A stretch of DNA of 33,791 nucleotides from positions 1 through 33,791 of the forward strand of contig MGQQ01000134.1 of assembly GCA_001798855.1 (NCBI GenBank). The letters run 5' to 3'. Source of the stretch: Deltaproteobacteria bacterium RBG_16_49_23 (lineage in GTDB: Bacteria; Desulfobacterota; BSN033; UBA1163). This document shows positions 15,860 to 23,907 of the stretch, one piece after another (the first letter of the stretch is position 1; every line of letters begins with the position of its first letter). The translations under genes and the position numbers were made by a program. The notes under the pieces are model-generated. The model was not told the origin of the DNA. It did not search any database and saw nothing but the letters and a program-made list of their open reading frames with translations.

Positions 15860-17167
15860 CTAAGTCCCTTTAAACCAGGTCGCCAGCGATGGAAAGGCAA
15901 TGATCAACGCTACGCCGATAAAATCAAGCAGACAGTAAGGCCAGGCTGCCTGGTAGATATCCTTCATGGTAATTTCAGGCGGAGTGGTCGCCTTCATGAC
16001 GAAGAGAGCCAATCCAAAAGGCGGACTCAATTGCCCGATTGAAAGGCAGAGAAGGATTAAAATACAGACCCATACCGGATCCATGCCCAGGGATTTGACA
16101 ATAGGCATAAAGATGGGGAGTGTGATCATCATGATCGAAACCTGTTCGATGAAGCATCCCAGAAGGACGACGATGGCGAGCATGATGATTAGAACCCACA
16201 GTGGATGGACAGCATACCCCAGCGCCAGTTGAAGCATCCCGCGGCTGGCTCCGGAAAAGGCTAAAACCTGACTGAAGGCAGCTGAGGCGGCAATGATGGT
16301 GAGGATCATCACCGTCACCTGGAGGGAGCTGAGGATGGCCTTTTTCATCACTCCAACGTTTAAACTCCGGTAAATCGCCGCCAGGATGAAGGCAATCAGG
16401 CTGGCCAGGGCGGCGGCCTCTGTGGGAGTTGCTACGCCAAGCATCATCAGCCCCAGGGCAACAAAGATGACAATGCCGAGAGGAAAAAGATCACGGAGAC
16501 CCGCAAAGATCTTCTCCTTCCAGCTCACGCCAATTATTTCATATTGAGGGGCCAGGGAGGGATTGAGACTGCACCGGATCATGACAAAACCCACATAGAT
16601 GGCTAACAGGAGATACCCCGGGACAATGGCATTGACAAGCAATCGGCCGATGGAAACTTCGGCGATCGTCCCCAAAAGGACAGTCAGGGCGCTGGGGGGG
16701 ATGATCATATCCAGCGCTCCTGAGGCCATAATGGGGCCGAGGATCATCTCTTTGTGGTAACGGCGACGCATCATCTCCGGAACCATGAGTGAAGCGAGGA
16801 CAGCCGTGCTTGCCACAGTGGCTCCGCTCAGAGCGCCGAAGAGACCTCCGATCAGAAAGGTAACCACGCTTAAACGCCCCGGAATCGAACCGACCCATTT
16901 TGAAAATACGTCAAGGGCTTTTGAAACCAGACCCGAATGATACAACACTTCGCCCATGAGAATAAAAAACGGGATGGCTGTCAGGTTAAATTTGGTCAGG
17001 GAATCAAAGATGCTGACGGTCAACTGGGTCAGGCCGTGGACTCCGCCCATGAGCAGGTAAACCGCTCCTGAGGTGACAAAGAGAAAGGAAAAGGCGACCG
17101 GAAGCCCTATAAACATCAGGAGGAGAAGGCTGCCGAAGAGCAGGAGAAGAATGATCGGCCAATCCAT
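15860..17167 (-). CDS. TRAP transporter large permease (DctM)
   Basis: This 435-residue channel subunit belongs to the first TRAP unit of the array. Landmarks are IPFFILMGEVLYHSGLV, GALSGATVASTAVLASLMVP, SGALDMIIPPSALTVLLG, GVATPTEAAALASL and GQLSPPFGLALFVMKAT. It begins eight bases after the stop of its DctQ partner, with GAGGAGA upstream. It has the normal DctM length and an even hydrophobic pattern. It is a close paralogue of the DctM at 13830-15149. Confidence 0.92.
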   Translation of the reverse strand: MDWPIILLLLFGSLLLLMFIGLPVAFSFLFVTSGAVYLLMGGVHGLTQLTVSIFDSLTKFNLTAIPFFILMGEVLYHSGLVSKALDVFSKWVGSIPGRLSVVTFLIGGLFGALSGATVASTAVLASLMVPEMMRRRYHKEMILGPIMASGALDMIIPPSALTVLLGTIAEVSIGRLLVNAIVPGYLLLAIYVGFVMIRCSLNPSLAPQYEIIGVSWKEKIFAGLRDLFPLGIVIFVALGLMMLGVATPTEAAALASLIAFILAAIYRSLNVGVMKKAILSSLQVTVMILTIIAASAAFSQVLAFSGASRGMLQLALGYAVHPLWVLIIMLAIVVLLGCFIEQVSIMMITLPIFMPIVKSLGMDPVWVCILILLCLSIGQLSPPFGLALFVMKATTPPEITMKDIYQAAWPYCLLDFIGVALIIAFPSLATWFKGT

Positions 17168-17175
17168 GGATCTCT

Positions 17176-17718
17176 CTATCTCCTCTCCGTTGAATGATTG
17201 CCCTTTCGAAAACCGATCCTGCTGAAACGAATGATCCGTAAAATAAATTCGATCATTAATAAGAAGCCGCCAATCGGGATAATGGCCATGAGCAGGAATT
17301 GGGGTGTATTCAGGATTCCCATGGTGATTACACCCCTCGTGAAATAATCAAGGGTCACCAGCGTTCCTTTCCAGGTGAGGACAAAGCCAACCAGGGCCCC
17401 GGCGACGGAGGTCGCCGATTTGAAAAGAGCGATTCGTTTCGAACTCAGGCGGCTTGTGAAGAGATCAATCTCCACATGGCCATCACGTCTGAGCAGCCAT
17501 GCGGCTCCAAGAAAGGTGATGTAGAGCATTAAATAACTGCTCACCTCAACAATCCAGGCAATGGGTCTGTTCCAGAGATATCTCGTCAACACGGAATAGG
17601 AGATAGCAAGCATCATGAAAATGACCATGAGGGCGCCGATCCCGGCCATTACGCTGTTGATGATTTCTAAAAGGCGATCTAGTCTTCCCTTTTTCTCGAT
17701 CATCTTAAGGTTGATCAT
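17176..17718 (-). CDS. TRAP transporter small permease (DctQ)
   Basis: This 180-residue protein with four predicted membrane helices has VLTRYLWNRPIAWIVEVSSYLMLY after helix 1, and WLLRRDGHVEIDLFTSRLS, the DctQ signature loop. The start is uncertain: the ATG at 17718 has a G-rich stretch too close to act as a normal ribosome binding site, and another ATG lies five codons in (17703). It is tightly linked to the DctM downstream. The gap to the binding protein upstream is 255 bases and is filled by a tandem repeat. Confidence 0.88.
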   Translation of the reverse strand: MINLKMIEKKGRLDRLLEIINSVMAGIGALMVIFMMLAISYSVLTRYLWNRPIAWIVEVSSYLMLYITFLGAAWLLRRDGHVEIDLFTSRLSSKRIALFKSATSVAGALVGFVLTWKGTLVTLDYFTRGVITMGILNTPQFLLMAIIPIGGFLLMIEFILRIIRFSRIGFRKGNHSTERR

Positions 17719-17729
17719 CCCCCCTCTTG

Positions 17730-17870
17730 TAACCCCCCTTCGCCCCCCCTTAGTTTAAGGCCCTCCTTTTTATTCCCCCCTTAGTTTAAGGCCCTCCTTT
17801 TTATTCCCCCCTTAGTTTAAGGGCCCCCCTCTATTCCCCCCTTAGTTTAAGGGGGGACGAAGGGGGGTTA
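17730..17870. repeat. 31-bp tandem repeat (4 copies) inside an inverted-repeat element
   Basis: The word TTAGTTTAAGG recurs at 17750, 17781, 17812 and 17842, a period of 31, 31 and 30 bases, each copy followed by a pyrimidine-rich CCCTCCTTTTTATTCCCCC-like stretch. The array is bounded by inverted ends: TAACCCCCCTTCG at the left (from 17730) and CGAAGGGGGGTTA at the right (to 17870). There are no unique spacers between repeats, so it is not a CRISPR array. It separates dctP from dctQ. Confidence 0.75.
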
Positions 17871-17973
17871 TGTAGTAAAGGGGAGGAACATAGATAAGAC
17901 CCATTCGTGCCTGCGCGCTGAAGCGCCGGCCCGCAAGCGTGTCATTCGCTGTCATTCGTGCTATTCGAGAAGC

Positions 17974-18987
17974 TTACTGGCTCAGGAGGTCGCGAAGCTG
18001 TGCCCCTGAGGACTGATCCTTTTTCAATACTTCCCTCCAGGAAGCTTCATAAGCGGTCTGTAAATATCTTTCCGCCTCTTGTCCGGAGAGCCTGACCTCC
18101 TGCACACCTTTCTTCTTAATCTTCTCACGGTCCTGGCTGATCAGCTTAGCAAAATGTTCAGAAGCCTCCAGCTCCATTTCCTGAATGGAGCTGTTCAAAG
18201 CCTCCTGCATCTCTTTTGGCAGTTTGTTCCAGGCCTGAATGTGGACAAGCGTCATCACATCCACCTGATAGAAGGCAGGTTCGATGACAAATTTGGTGAC
18301 TTCGTCCCAGCCAAAATCCGAAATGCCTAACGAGGGCCAGCCATACCCTTGAACCATCTTCCGTTGAAGCGCCCCGAAGACTTCACCGGGGTCTGTGGTC
18401 ACAGGAGCGGCGCCGAGAGCCTCCACAAAGGCTTTATAAGCTGGCGTCACCCGGATCGTCATGCCTTTGAAATCACCGATGCTCTTAACCGGAACGGTTG
18501 TATAGAGATTGTAAGTGAGTCCGGGTGTTCCCCTGCCGAGATAATAGGCATTCAGCTTCTTCTGATAGGCGTTCTGGTAAAAGTCGTGGATTCCTTTCTT
18601 CCTTTCATCCCAGGGTGTCAACTTCGACAGCTTGGCCCCCTCTACCACAGGGAGCTGTGAGACATTAAAGGTATGTGCGGTCCATGCGAGATCGACCACG
18701 CCGTTCCGGATCGCCTCCACCAGCTGGAAGGTGGGAATCGCTTCTGGCCCGCCGCCCCAGGCGATCTCCAGCCCTCCTTTTGATTTCTCTTTCACCTTCT
18801 TCTGGAAGATCCAGAGTCCATCGTTCATTCGGTTGTTCTGAGGGAAAGCGCTCACCGCTTTCAAGGTGATTGCCTTCTCCGCTGCGAGAGAAGGCTGCAA
18901 ACCCGAACCCAGTAGGCATAAGAGAAAAGCTAGAAGTAATAATCCCGTTTTGCCAAGAACCCTATTCCTCCTCGATCTGTCCATCAT
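17974..18987 (-). CDS. TRAP binding protein, DctP/TakP-like (first in array)
   Basis: This 337-residue exported receptor has a signal peptide (about residues 1-35, twin basic start then a long hydrophobic core, cleaved near LAA). It shares the landmarks of the two other array receptors: LKAVSAFPQN, WGGGPEAIPTFQ, DFKGMTIRVTP with the conserved Arg, and ALQRKMVQGYGWPSLGISDFGWDEVTKFVIEPAFY. It is more distant from them than they are from each other. AAAAGGAGGG precedes a double ATG; I use the first. It is the leading gene of the P-Q-M-Q-M-P-P array. Confidence 0.88.
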   Translation of the reverse strand: MMDRSRRNRVLGKTGLLLLAFLLCLLGSGLQPSLAAEKAITLKAVSAFPQNNRMNDGLWIFQKKVKEKSKGGLEIAWGGGPEAIPTFQLVEAIRNGVVDLAWTAHTFNVSQLPVVEGAKLSKLTPWDERKKGIHDFYQNAYQKKLNAYYLGRGTPGLTYNLYTTVPVKSIGDFKGMTIRVTPAYKAFVEALGAAPVTTDPGEVFGALQRKMVQGYGWPSLGISDFGWDEVTKFVIEPAFYQVDVMTLVHIQAWNKLPKEMQEALNSSIQEMELEASEHFAKLISQDREKIKKKGVQEVRLSGQEAERYLQTAYEASWREVLKKDQSSGAQLRDLLSQ

Positions 18988-19107
18988 CTCTCTCCCTCCT
19001 TTTTTTTAATTCCGCTCCGCTTCACTCAGAGACTCTGCCTAATGTAATTCTGAGGCGTTAGCCGAAGAATCTCTGTTTTGTAACTTAAGATGGAATCTTA
19101 AAAGTCG

Positions 19108-19180
19108 TCATTCCCGTGCTTGCGCGCCGTAGCGCTTCAGCGCGCAGGCGTGAAAACGGGAATCCAGTGAATTCTAACCA
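19108..19180. repeat. Palindromic repeat with inverted TTCCCG/CGGGAA arms
   Basis: TTCCCGTGCTTGCGCGC at the left is answered by GCGCGCAGGC and AACGGGAA at the right, with an AGCGCT centre. The outer part (cattcccg, then aaaacgggaatccag, then attcta) is shared with the element at 9525-9630. A fragment of the GC-rich centre also occurs near 17910-17945. Confidence 0.55.
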
Positions 19181-19197
19181 AAGATATTTGAAATTTC

Positions 19198-19374
19198 TCA
19201 AATAATCCCCTCCCCCTTCGACGCCTGCCTGCGCGAAGCCGCTTCGGCGAAGGCAGGGGGGAGGGTGAGGGTGGGGGTGGACCCTTCGACAAGCTCAGGG
19301 CAGGCCTGTGGTGAGCCTGTCGAACCATCCCCCCTCCCCTTCATCCCCTCCCGCCGTGGGGAGGGGAGATTTTT
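19198..19374. repeat. Large nested palindrome including TTCGACA/TGTCGAA arms
   Basis: The outer arms are AATCCCCTCCCCC and GGGGAGGGGAGATT. Inside are two hairpins: CGCCTGCCTGC/GCGAAGGCAGG, and ACCCTTCGACAAGCTCAGGG with GGTGAGCCTGTCGAACC. The folded form would be a three-way cruciform. The inner TTCGACAAGCTCAGG word is a repeat seen widely in environmental bacterial genomes. Confidence 0.6.
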
Positions 19375-19545
19375 TGGAAACATTTAAGAGAAAGTCAGAG
19401 ATAAATTCTCAGACTTTCTGGTGTAAGTATCAACGCCTAACCATATGAAAATATCCCGCTAAAAGCGGGACTTGCGCAGGAATGGCAAACATTGCATTTC
19501 CCTCATTACAACCCAGTCTCTCATGGAGCAGGGTGGTTCCGTTCT

Positions 19546-20859
19546 CTATTTTTGCATCAGGGTTTTCAGCATCCCGTATCGCTTTTCTGAAATCCTCTTG
19601 ATCTCGTCCACCTGTTTCTTGTTCAGGTGGCTATACTTCCCGATTCCTCGAAGATATTCTTCAACGGGTCTGGGATGTTCAACGGGGTGGGTAAACCGTA
19701 ATGCTCCCTTCTCGTATTCCCAGAGAGGAAAGAAGTTCGTCTCGACAGCCAGCCGGCTCACCTCGATGGTCTTTTCAGGCGGAAACCGCCACCCGGTCGG
19801 GCAGGGTGAGAAGAGGTGGATATAAGCCACCCCGCTTTTCACCTTCATCGCCTTTTTCAATTTCTGGCCATAATCCCCGAGAAAGGCGGCGCTGGCTGTG
19901 GCGACATAGGGAGCGCCGTGCATTACCATGATCATGGGCAGGTTCTTGCTCTCCCGTGTCTTTCCCTTGCTCGTCTTTCCCACCGGGGTCGTTGTCGTCC
20001 ACGCCCCGAAAGGGGTCGTTCCGCTTCGCTGGATGCCGGTGTTCATATAGCCTTCGTTGTCCACGCAGATATAGAGGATATTCTCTCCTCTCTCTACGGC
20101 GCCCGATAGGGATTGGAAACCCACATCCGCTGTTCCACCATCCCCTGCAAAGGCAACTACGTTTACCTCTCGGCCCATCCTCTGGTAGTATCGCTTAATC
20201 CCTGCAAGCATCGCTGCCGTATTGCTCAAGAGGGGATGGAAGATGGGCACTCTCGCTCCGGCCGTATCGGAATACCCCACCGCTCCAAATCCCGGAATGC
20301 ATCCGGGCGGTGTGGCTAGAATCGTATTCTTCCCCAGAATCCGCAGGGAGAAGCGGATGATCAGCTCTGAATTGCAGCCCATGCAGGCAGAGAGTCCGGG
20401 AGAAAAAAGATCTTCCTTGGATGCCCATTCCCTGTAAGTCTCGGCATGTTTAAGAAACTGGAGAGCTCCGGGCTCACAGACCTTCACGCACTCCGGATCT
20501 CCGTCACAGAGATCGCATTTGATCACCTTCTTATCTTTAGCTGAATAGAAGATGCCTGAGTAAGGGCAGACGAGCGTGCAGAGGAGGCACCGGACACACC
20601 GCTCCTCATCAATGGAGACGATTCCGGTCTCCGGGTTCTTATGAATGGCTCCGGACGGACAGATGTTAAGACAATCGGGTTCAGTGCACTGGAGGCAGAC
20701 AACCGGGCCATAGTAGGGCTCTCTGAGGTTCTTAATCGTCCGGATTCTGGACCGGGTCGGGTTTTTTGTCCCTGTCTTGATGCGGGCGCAGGCCGTTTCG
20801 CAATCGAGGCAGTTATTACATTTTTCAGGATGGATAGCCAATTGGTTGAAGACAGACAC
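19546..20859 (-). CDS. padI: 2-oxoacid:acceptor oxidoreductase beta subunit with N-terminal polyferredoxin
   Basis: This 437-residue fusion starts with a polyferredoxin domain (residues 1-135) holding four CxxC-type clusters: Cys 14/17/20/24, 55/58/63/67, 88/91/94/98 and 115/118/124/128. The rest is the thiamine-diphosphate subunit. GDGGTADVG at about 239-247 and DNEGYMNTGIQRSG form the ThDP-Mg site; ACMGC (159-162) and Cys187 can hold a further cluster. It decarboxylates and oxidises a 2-oxoacid to acyl-CoA and passes electrons through its clusters. Length, fusion and gene order match the beta subunit PadI of phenylglyoxylate:acceptor oxidoreductase. The start is GTG with GGAGG upstream, five bases after the FAD-subunit stop. 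The substrate is not proved. Confidence 0.8.
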   Translation of the reverse strand: MSVFNQLAIHPEKCNNCLDCETACARIKTGTKNPTRSRIRTIKNLREPYYGPVVCLQCTEPDCLNICPSGAIHKNPETGIVSIDEERCVRCLLCTLVCPYSGIFYSAKDKKVIKCDLCDGDPECVKVCEPGALQFLKHAETYREWASKEDLFSPGLSACMGCNSELIIRFSLRILGKNTILATPPGCIPGFGAVGYSDTAGARVPIFHPLLSNTAAMLAGIKRYYQRMGREVNVVAFAGDGGTADVGFQSLSGAVERGENILYICVDNEGYMNTGIQRSGTTPFGAWTTTTPVGKTSKGKTRESKNLPMIMVMHGAPYVATASAAFLGDYGQKLKKAMKVKSGVAYIHLFSPCPTGWRFPPEKTIEVSRLAVETNFFPLWEYEKGALRFTHPVEHPRPVEEYLRGIGKYSHLNKKQVDEIKRISEKRYGMLKTLMQK

Positions 20860-20864
20860 CAGGA

Positions 20865-22118
20865 TTACCTCCAGTTTTTACACATCAATTTTCTTCCCAT
20901 CTCCAGAGGCTTTCTCGAAAATTCTTTTTTACCACCGTCGAGAGGAATGCGGCGCCGAATCAACTGGAGAAGGACTCCAGGGTCAAGCGGAAAGTCAACA
21001 GCCATAACACCTGCCAAAATATCCTTCTCGAAGACCAGTTTGAGATAATGTTTCTTTGACGGATGGAAGGTGCGATGCATTTCAAACCGGTCTTCTCCAT
21101 TTGGCGAGACGAGGCCGATCGAAAGGCCGAGGTGACCGAAGAAATGGAAGAGGTTCATCGAGATATTTCCGGCATGAGAGATCTTCTCCCCGAGGGCGCT
21201 CGCTGCCGCCATTCTTCCCTGATCAACCGCATGGATGAGAATGGGCTGGCTCACCCTGCCCTCTCCCCAGAAGCCTTCCATCTGAACCGCGTCGCCTGCC
21301 GCAAAGATATTGGGGAAATTGGTTTTCATCGCCCTGTCCACCAAGACGCCCTTATCCATTTCGATGCCGGACCCCTTGAGAAATTCGATGTTAGGAACGA
21401 CCCCTGTGGCGACCAGGAGAAGAGGCGCTTCAAGGGTCTTCGTTCCGCTGATGGAGACAATGTAGGTCCCTTTCCGAAACGCTATGGATTCGATCTGTGC
21501 AGAGGTAAGGAACCTGACCCGGTGAGATTCGTAGACTTTCCGGATCATCTCTGTCGCCCTTGGGTCAAAATAGCCGGGGAGGATCCGATCCATTAACTCC
21601 ACCACCTGAACCGATAGCCCTGCCTCTGCAAGAGACTGAGCCGTGTGCATTCCGATCAGTCCGGCGCCGAGAATGATGGCTTGCGAGCCACTTTTGATTC
21701 TTGACCTCACCCGCTTCGCATCGGCCAGGGTTCTCAATACCATCGGGTTCAATTCCCTTAATCCCGGTATCGAAGGGATGAGGGGCTTTCCTCCCTGGGC
21801 AAGAATGAGGGCATCGTACGCAACAGAGGCGCCATCTTTCAAAAAAACTTTTCCTTCCTGAGGAGATAGGGAGACGACACTCTTCCCCCTGATCAATTCA
21901 ATATGGCGCTCTTTGAAAGATCTTTCATCCGACAGGAAAAGGTTCTTCTCCTTAATCTTTCCTGAAATTAAATAGGGGAGAATGGTAGGCGAATAGGGCA
22001 AGGTCGGTTCCTGACCGATAAGAAAGATCCCTGATTCAGGATCCTTCAATCTCAATCCCTCTGCAGCATTCACGCCCGCAGGGCCGGTTCCTACAATGAC
22101 ATATCGTTTCTTTGTCAT
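20865..22118 (-). CDS. padH: FAD/NAD-binding subunit of the oxidoreductase (PadH-like)
   Basis: This 417-residue pyridine nucleotide-disulphide oxidoreductase-fold protein has an N-terminal FAD motif (YVIVGTGPAGVNAAEGL), TILPYLISGKI, a second dinucleotide motif for NAD(P) (AIILGAGLIGMHTAQSLAEAGL) and the FAD-closing motif NIFAAGDAVQ. It lacks the redox-active CxxxxC of disulphide reductases, like NADH oxidases. In the Pad complex such a subunit passes electrons from the iron-sulfur clusters to NAD. I start at 22118 (MTKKRY) because GAGAAGG precedes it. The frame is open to 22211, but that extension would translate the hairpin at 22158-22202. Confidence 0.82.
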   Translation of the reverse strand: MTKKRYVIVGTGPAGVNAAEGLRLKDPESGIFLIGQEPTLPYSPTILPYLISGKIKEKNLFLSDERSFKERHIELIRGKSVVSLSPQEGKVFLKDGASVAYDALILAQGGKPLIPSIPGLRELNPMVLRTLADAKRVRSRIKSGSQAIILGAGLIGMHTAQSLAEAGLSVQVVELMDRILPGYFDPRATEMIRKVYESHRVRFLTSAQIESIAFRKGTYIVSISGTKTLEAPLLLVATGVVPNIEFLKGSGIEMDKGVLVDRAMKTNFPNIFAAGDAVQMEGFWGEGRVSQPILIHAVDQGRMAAASALGEKISHAGNISMNLFHFFGHLGLSIGLVSPNGEDRFEMHRTFHPSKKHYLKLVFEKDILAGVMAVDFPLDPGVLLQLIRRRIPLDGGKKEFSRKPLEMGRKLMCKNWR

Positions 22119-22157
22119 CTGCCTTCTCAATCTGAACATTGTAAAAAATTTACCATA

Positions 22158-22202
22158 CGGCCATGGGTGAATCCCGCTCAGGGCGGGATTCACCCATGGC
22201 CG
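22158..22202. repeat. Perfect 20-bp-stem hairpin within the operon
   Basis: The 20-base arm at 22158-22177 (CGGCCATGGGTGAATCCCGC) pairs with 22183-22202 without a mismatch around a 5-base loop. It lies between the alpha-subunit stop and the FAD-subunit start. There is no T run. It may set the stoichiometry by stabilising or attenuating the transcript, or be an inserted repeat. Confidence 0.7.
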
Positions 22203-22218
22203 ATTATGCACTGTAAGG

Positions 22219-23391
22219 TCAATCCAGACTAAACCAGTGGACGGTCTGGGTGACCTCCTCCTTCATTGCCCGGAGAACCCGGTTCATGGCAAACTCGAAA
22301 TGGTCAAAGGTGATATCCGATCCTCCCAACCCTCCGATGAAATCGAGGATGGGAACGCTCAGGCTTTGCAAAGCCGCGCTCAACTCCACATATAAGACCC
22401 CTGTTCCCCAACCGAAACAGACATTTTTATCTATCACTCCTATCGCCTTCACCCCTTTTAGAGAATCGAGAAGTCTCTCTCTCGGAAAAGGCCGCAGGGA
22501 ACGAACTTTCACCAGTCCTGCCTTTACTCCCTTCTCCCTGATCCGGTCAATTGCCACCTTCCCCGTTCCGCAGGGGCTTCCCATGGCAACCAAAGCGATT
22601 TCAGCATCCTCCATCCTGTAATTTTCGACGAGGCCTCCATAAGATCTCCCGAAGAGATGGCCGAACTCTTCATCCACTCGCTCAATCACAGCCTTTGCTT
22701 TTTCCTGGGCTTCGAGATGCCCCTGACGATACTGTGTGAAGAGAATCCCCGGAGTGAGGGGATCGACAGCCATCGGCGTTTCGGGATCGAGTTTGACATG
22801 AGTTGGTTTGTAAGGTGGAAGAAAGCGGTCCACCAAGGTCTGATCCGGAATCTTCACGGCCTCTGACATATGGGAGAGATAGAAGCCATCATAGCAGACA
22901 TTGACAGGCAGCAGGATCTCCGGATCCTCTCCTATCTTATAAGCCATGATCACGGTATCGAGGATCTCCTGATTATTTTCGACATAGATCTGAATCCAGC
23001 CACCGTCCCGGACCGTAACAGCGTCCTGCTGCCCACCCCAGACGCACTGGGGGCTGATTCCATCCCGGGTGGCAATGACCATGACAATGGGAAGCCGAAG
23101 CGGCGCTGTACGAATATAAGGTTCAAACATAAAAGCAAGCCCTTGCCCCGAAGTCCCTGTAAAAACCCTTCCTCCTGCCAGGGAGGCTCCCTGGAGCACG
23201 CTTAATGCGGAATGCTCGCCCTCCACCTCCACAAGATCTGCATCCAATACGCCATCAGCGATAAATTGGGAGAGATATTCAACCAGCGGAGTTTGCGGAG
23301 TAATCGGATAGGCGGCCACCATCATCGGCCTGGAAAGCACGGCGCCCCAAGCCGCTGCCTTATTCCCATCCACCACTATCATCTCTTCCAT
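22219..23391 (-). CDS. padG: 2-oxoacid:acceptor oxidoreductase alpha subunit (PadG-like)
   Basis: The 390-residue alpha subunit has the pyrimidine-binding domain followed by the transketolase C-terminal domain. Motifs are AAYPITPQTPLVEYL near residue 26, VEVEGEHSALSVLQGASLAGGRVFTGTSGQGLAFM near 53-88, then IATRDGISPQCVWGGQQD, and in the second domain ALVAMGSPCGTG and GLVKVRSLRPFP. The Glu of EGEHSA is the expected activator of the thiamine cofactor bound with the beta subunit. It starts three bases after the delta-subunit stop, with GAGGAG upstream. The fold class is secure; phenylglyoxylate as substrate is only suggested by operon similarity to padEFGHI. Confidence 0.85.
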   Translation of the reverse strand: MEEMIVVDGNKAAAWGAVLSRPMMVAAYPITPQTPLVEYLSQFIADGVLDADLVEVEGEHSALSVLQGASLAGGRVFTGTSGQGLAFMFEPYIRTAPLRLPIVMVIATRDGISPQCVWGGQQDAVTVRDGGWIQIYVENNQEILDTVIMAYKIGEDPEILLPVNVCYDGFYLSHMSEAVKIPDQTLVDRFLPPYKPTHVKLDPETPMAVDPLTPGILFTQYRQGHLEAQEKAKAVIERVDEEFGHLFGRSYGGLVENYRMEDAEIALVAMGSPCGTGKVAIDRIREKGVKAGLVKVRSLRPFPRERLLDSLKGVKAIGVIDKNVCFGWGTGVLYVELSAALQSLSVPILDFIGGLGGSDITFDHFEFAMNRVLRAMKEEVTQTVHWFSLD

Positions 23392-23394
23392 CCA

Positions 23395-23655
23395 TCACTC
23401 CTCTTCTTCCAGCGCCATGGCGATGGCATGGCGGGGACATTCTTGAGCGCAGATTCCGCATCCTTTACAAAACTGGAGGTCCGCTCCCAGGTGCGTCTTA
23501 AAATCTCGTATCGATTGTGTGGGACAGTAGAGCCAGCAGGTCGCACACTTGACACATTTCTTCGGATCGGTCACTGGTCTCTCGGCCCGCCACTCTCCGG
23601 TCTTGACGACATAGAGTTCTGTCCCAACAGGGCAGAGATAACGCCTCTTCTCCAT
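23395..23655 (-). CDS. padF: Oxidoreductase delta subunit, 2x[4Fe-4S] ferredoxin (PadF-like)
   Basis: This 86-residue protein has two classical four-Cys motifs, CVKCATCWLYCP and CKGCGICAQECP, as in the delta subunits of pyruvate-type ferredoxin oxidoreductases. It relays electrons between the catalytic subunits and the acceptor. I start at the ATG at 23655, preceded by GAGGG. The frame extends eight codons further to a TTG, but that carries no similarity. The gap to the gamma subunit upstream is about 250 bases because a palindromic repeat is inserted there. Confidence 0.85.
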   Translation of the reverse strand: MEKRRYLCPVGTELYVVKTGEWRAERPVTDPKKCVKCATCWLYCPTQSIRDFKTHLGADLQFCKGCGICAQECPRHAIAMALEEEE

Positions 23656-23745
23656 TTTTCCCTCAAACCTCTCCTCCAAAATCCCCTTGCACGAGTTCCA
23701 AAAATATTTCTTTACCTGGTTGGCATAAGCGCTAACTTAAATATT

Positions 23746-23853
23746 CCCTCCCCTTCAAGGGGAGGGTTAGGGTGGGGATGGGACAATGAGGTTCTTAAGG
23801 ACACTGAATCCCATCCCCCTCCACACCTTCCCCTTGAAGGAGGAGGAGTTAGG
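23746..23853. repeat. Palindromic element inserted between gamma and delta subunit genes
   Basis: Each end forms a small hairpin (CCCTCCCCTTCAAGGGGAGGG on the left, CCTTCCCCTTGAAGGAGG on the right). The middle has GATGGGA answered by TCCCATC. The same architecture is seen at 28063-28153 and 32548-32646. It splits an operon that is otherwise tightly packed. Confidence 0.65.
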
Positions 23854-23907
23854 TTTTTGGATGTCGTCAATTTTTAAATTTAAAATATTTTTATTTGAAA
23901 CTTACTT

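Larger units (their letters stand above)
19005..19545. other. 540-base repeat-filled spacer without genes
   Basis: No gene is supported here. The stretch holds a short repeat (TTCTGAGGCGTTAGCCGAAGAA type, near 19050), a palindrome at 19108-19180 and a large nested palindrome at 19198-19374. The last 170 bases are plain AT-rich sequence. The spacer separates the oxidoreductase operon from the TRAP array, so an independent promoter for the array may lie at its downstream end, though none is clear. Confidence 0.6.

Noticed and set aside
17742-17855. Regular 31-bp repeats as a CRISPR array
   Set aside because: The units are contiguous with no unique spacers, the sequence is low-complexity, and no cas gene is present.
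19546-20859. Pyruvate:ferredoxin oxidoreductase as the specific identity of the operon
   Set aside because: The separate FAD subunit and the polyferredoxin fused to the beta subunit fit the phenylglyoxylate-type complex better than ordinary pyruvate enzymes.
22119-22211. N-terminal extension of the FAD subunit to 22211
   Set aside because: The extension would translate a perfect hairpin and shows no similarity; a ribosome binding site precedes the ATG at 22118.
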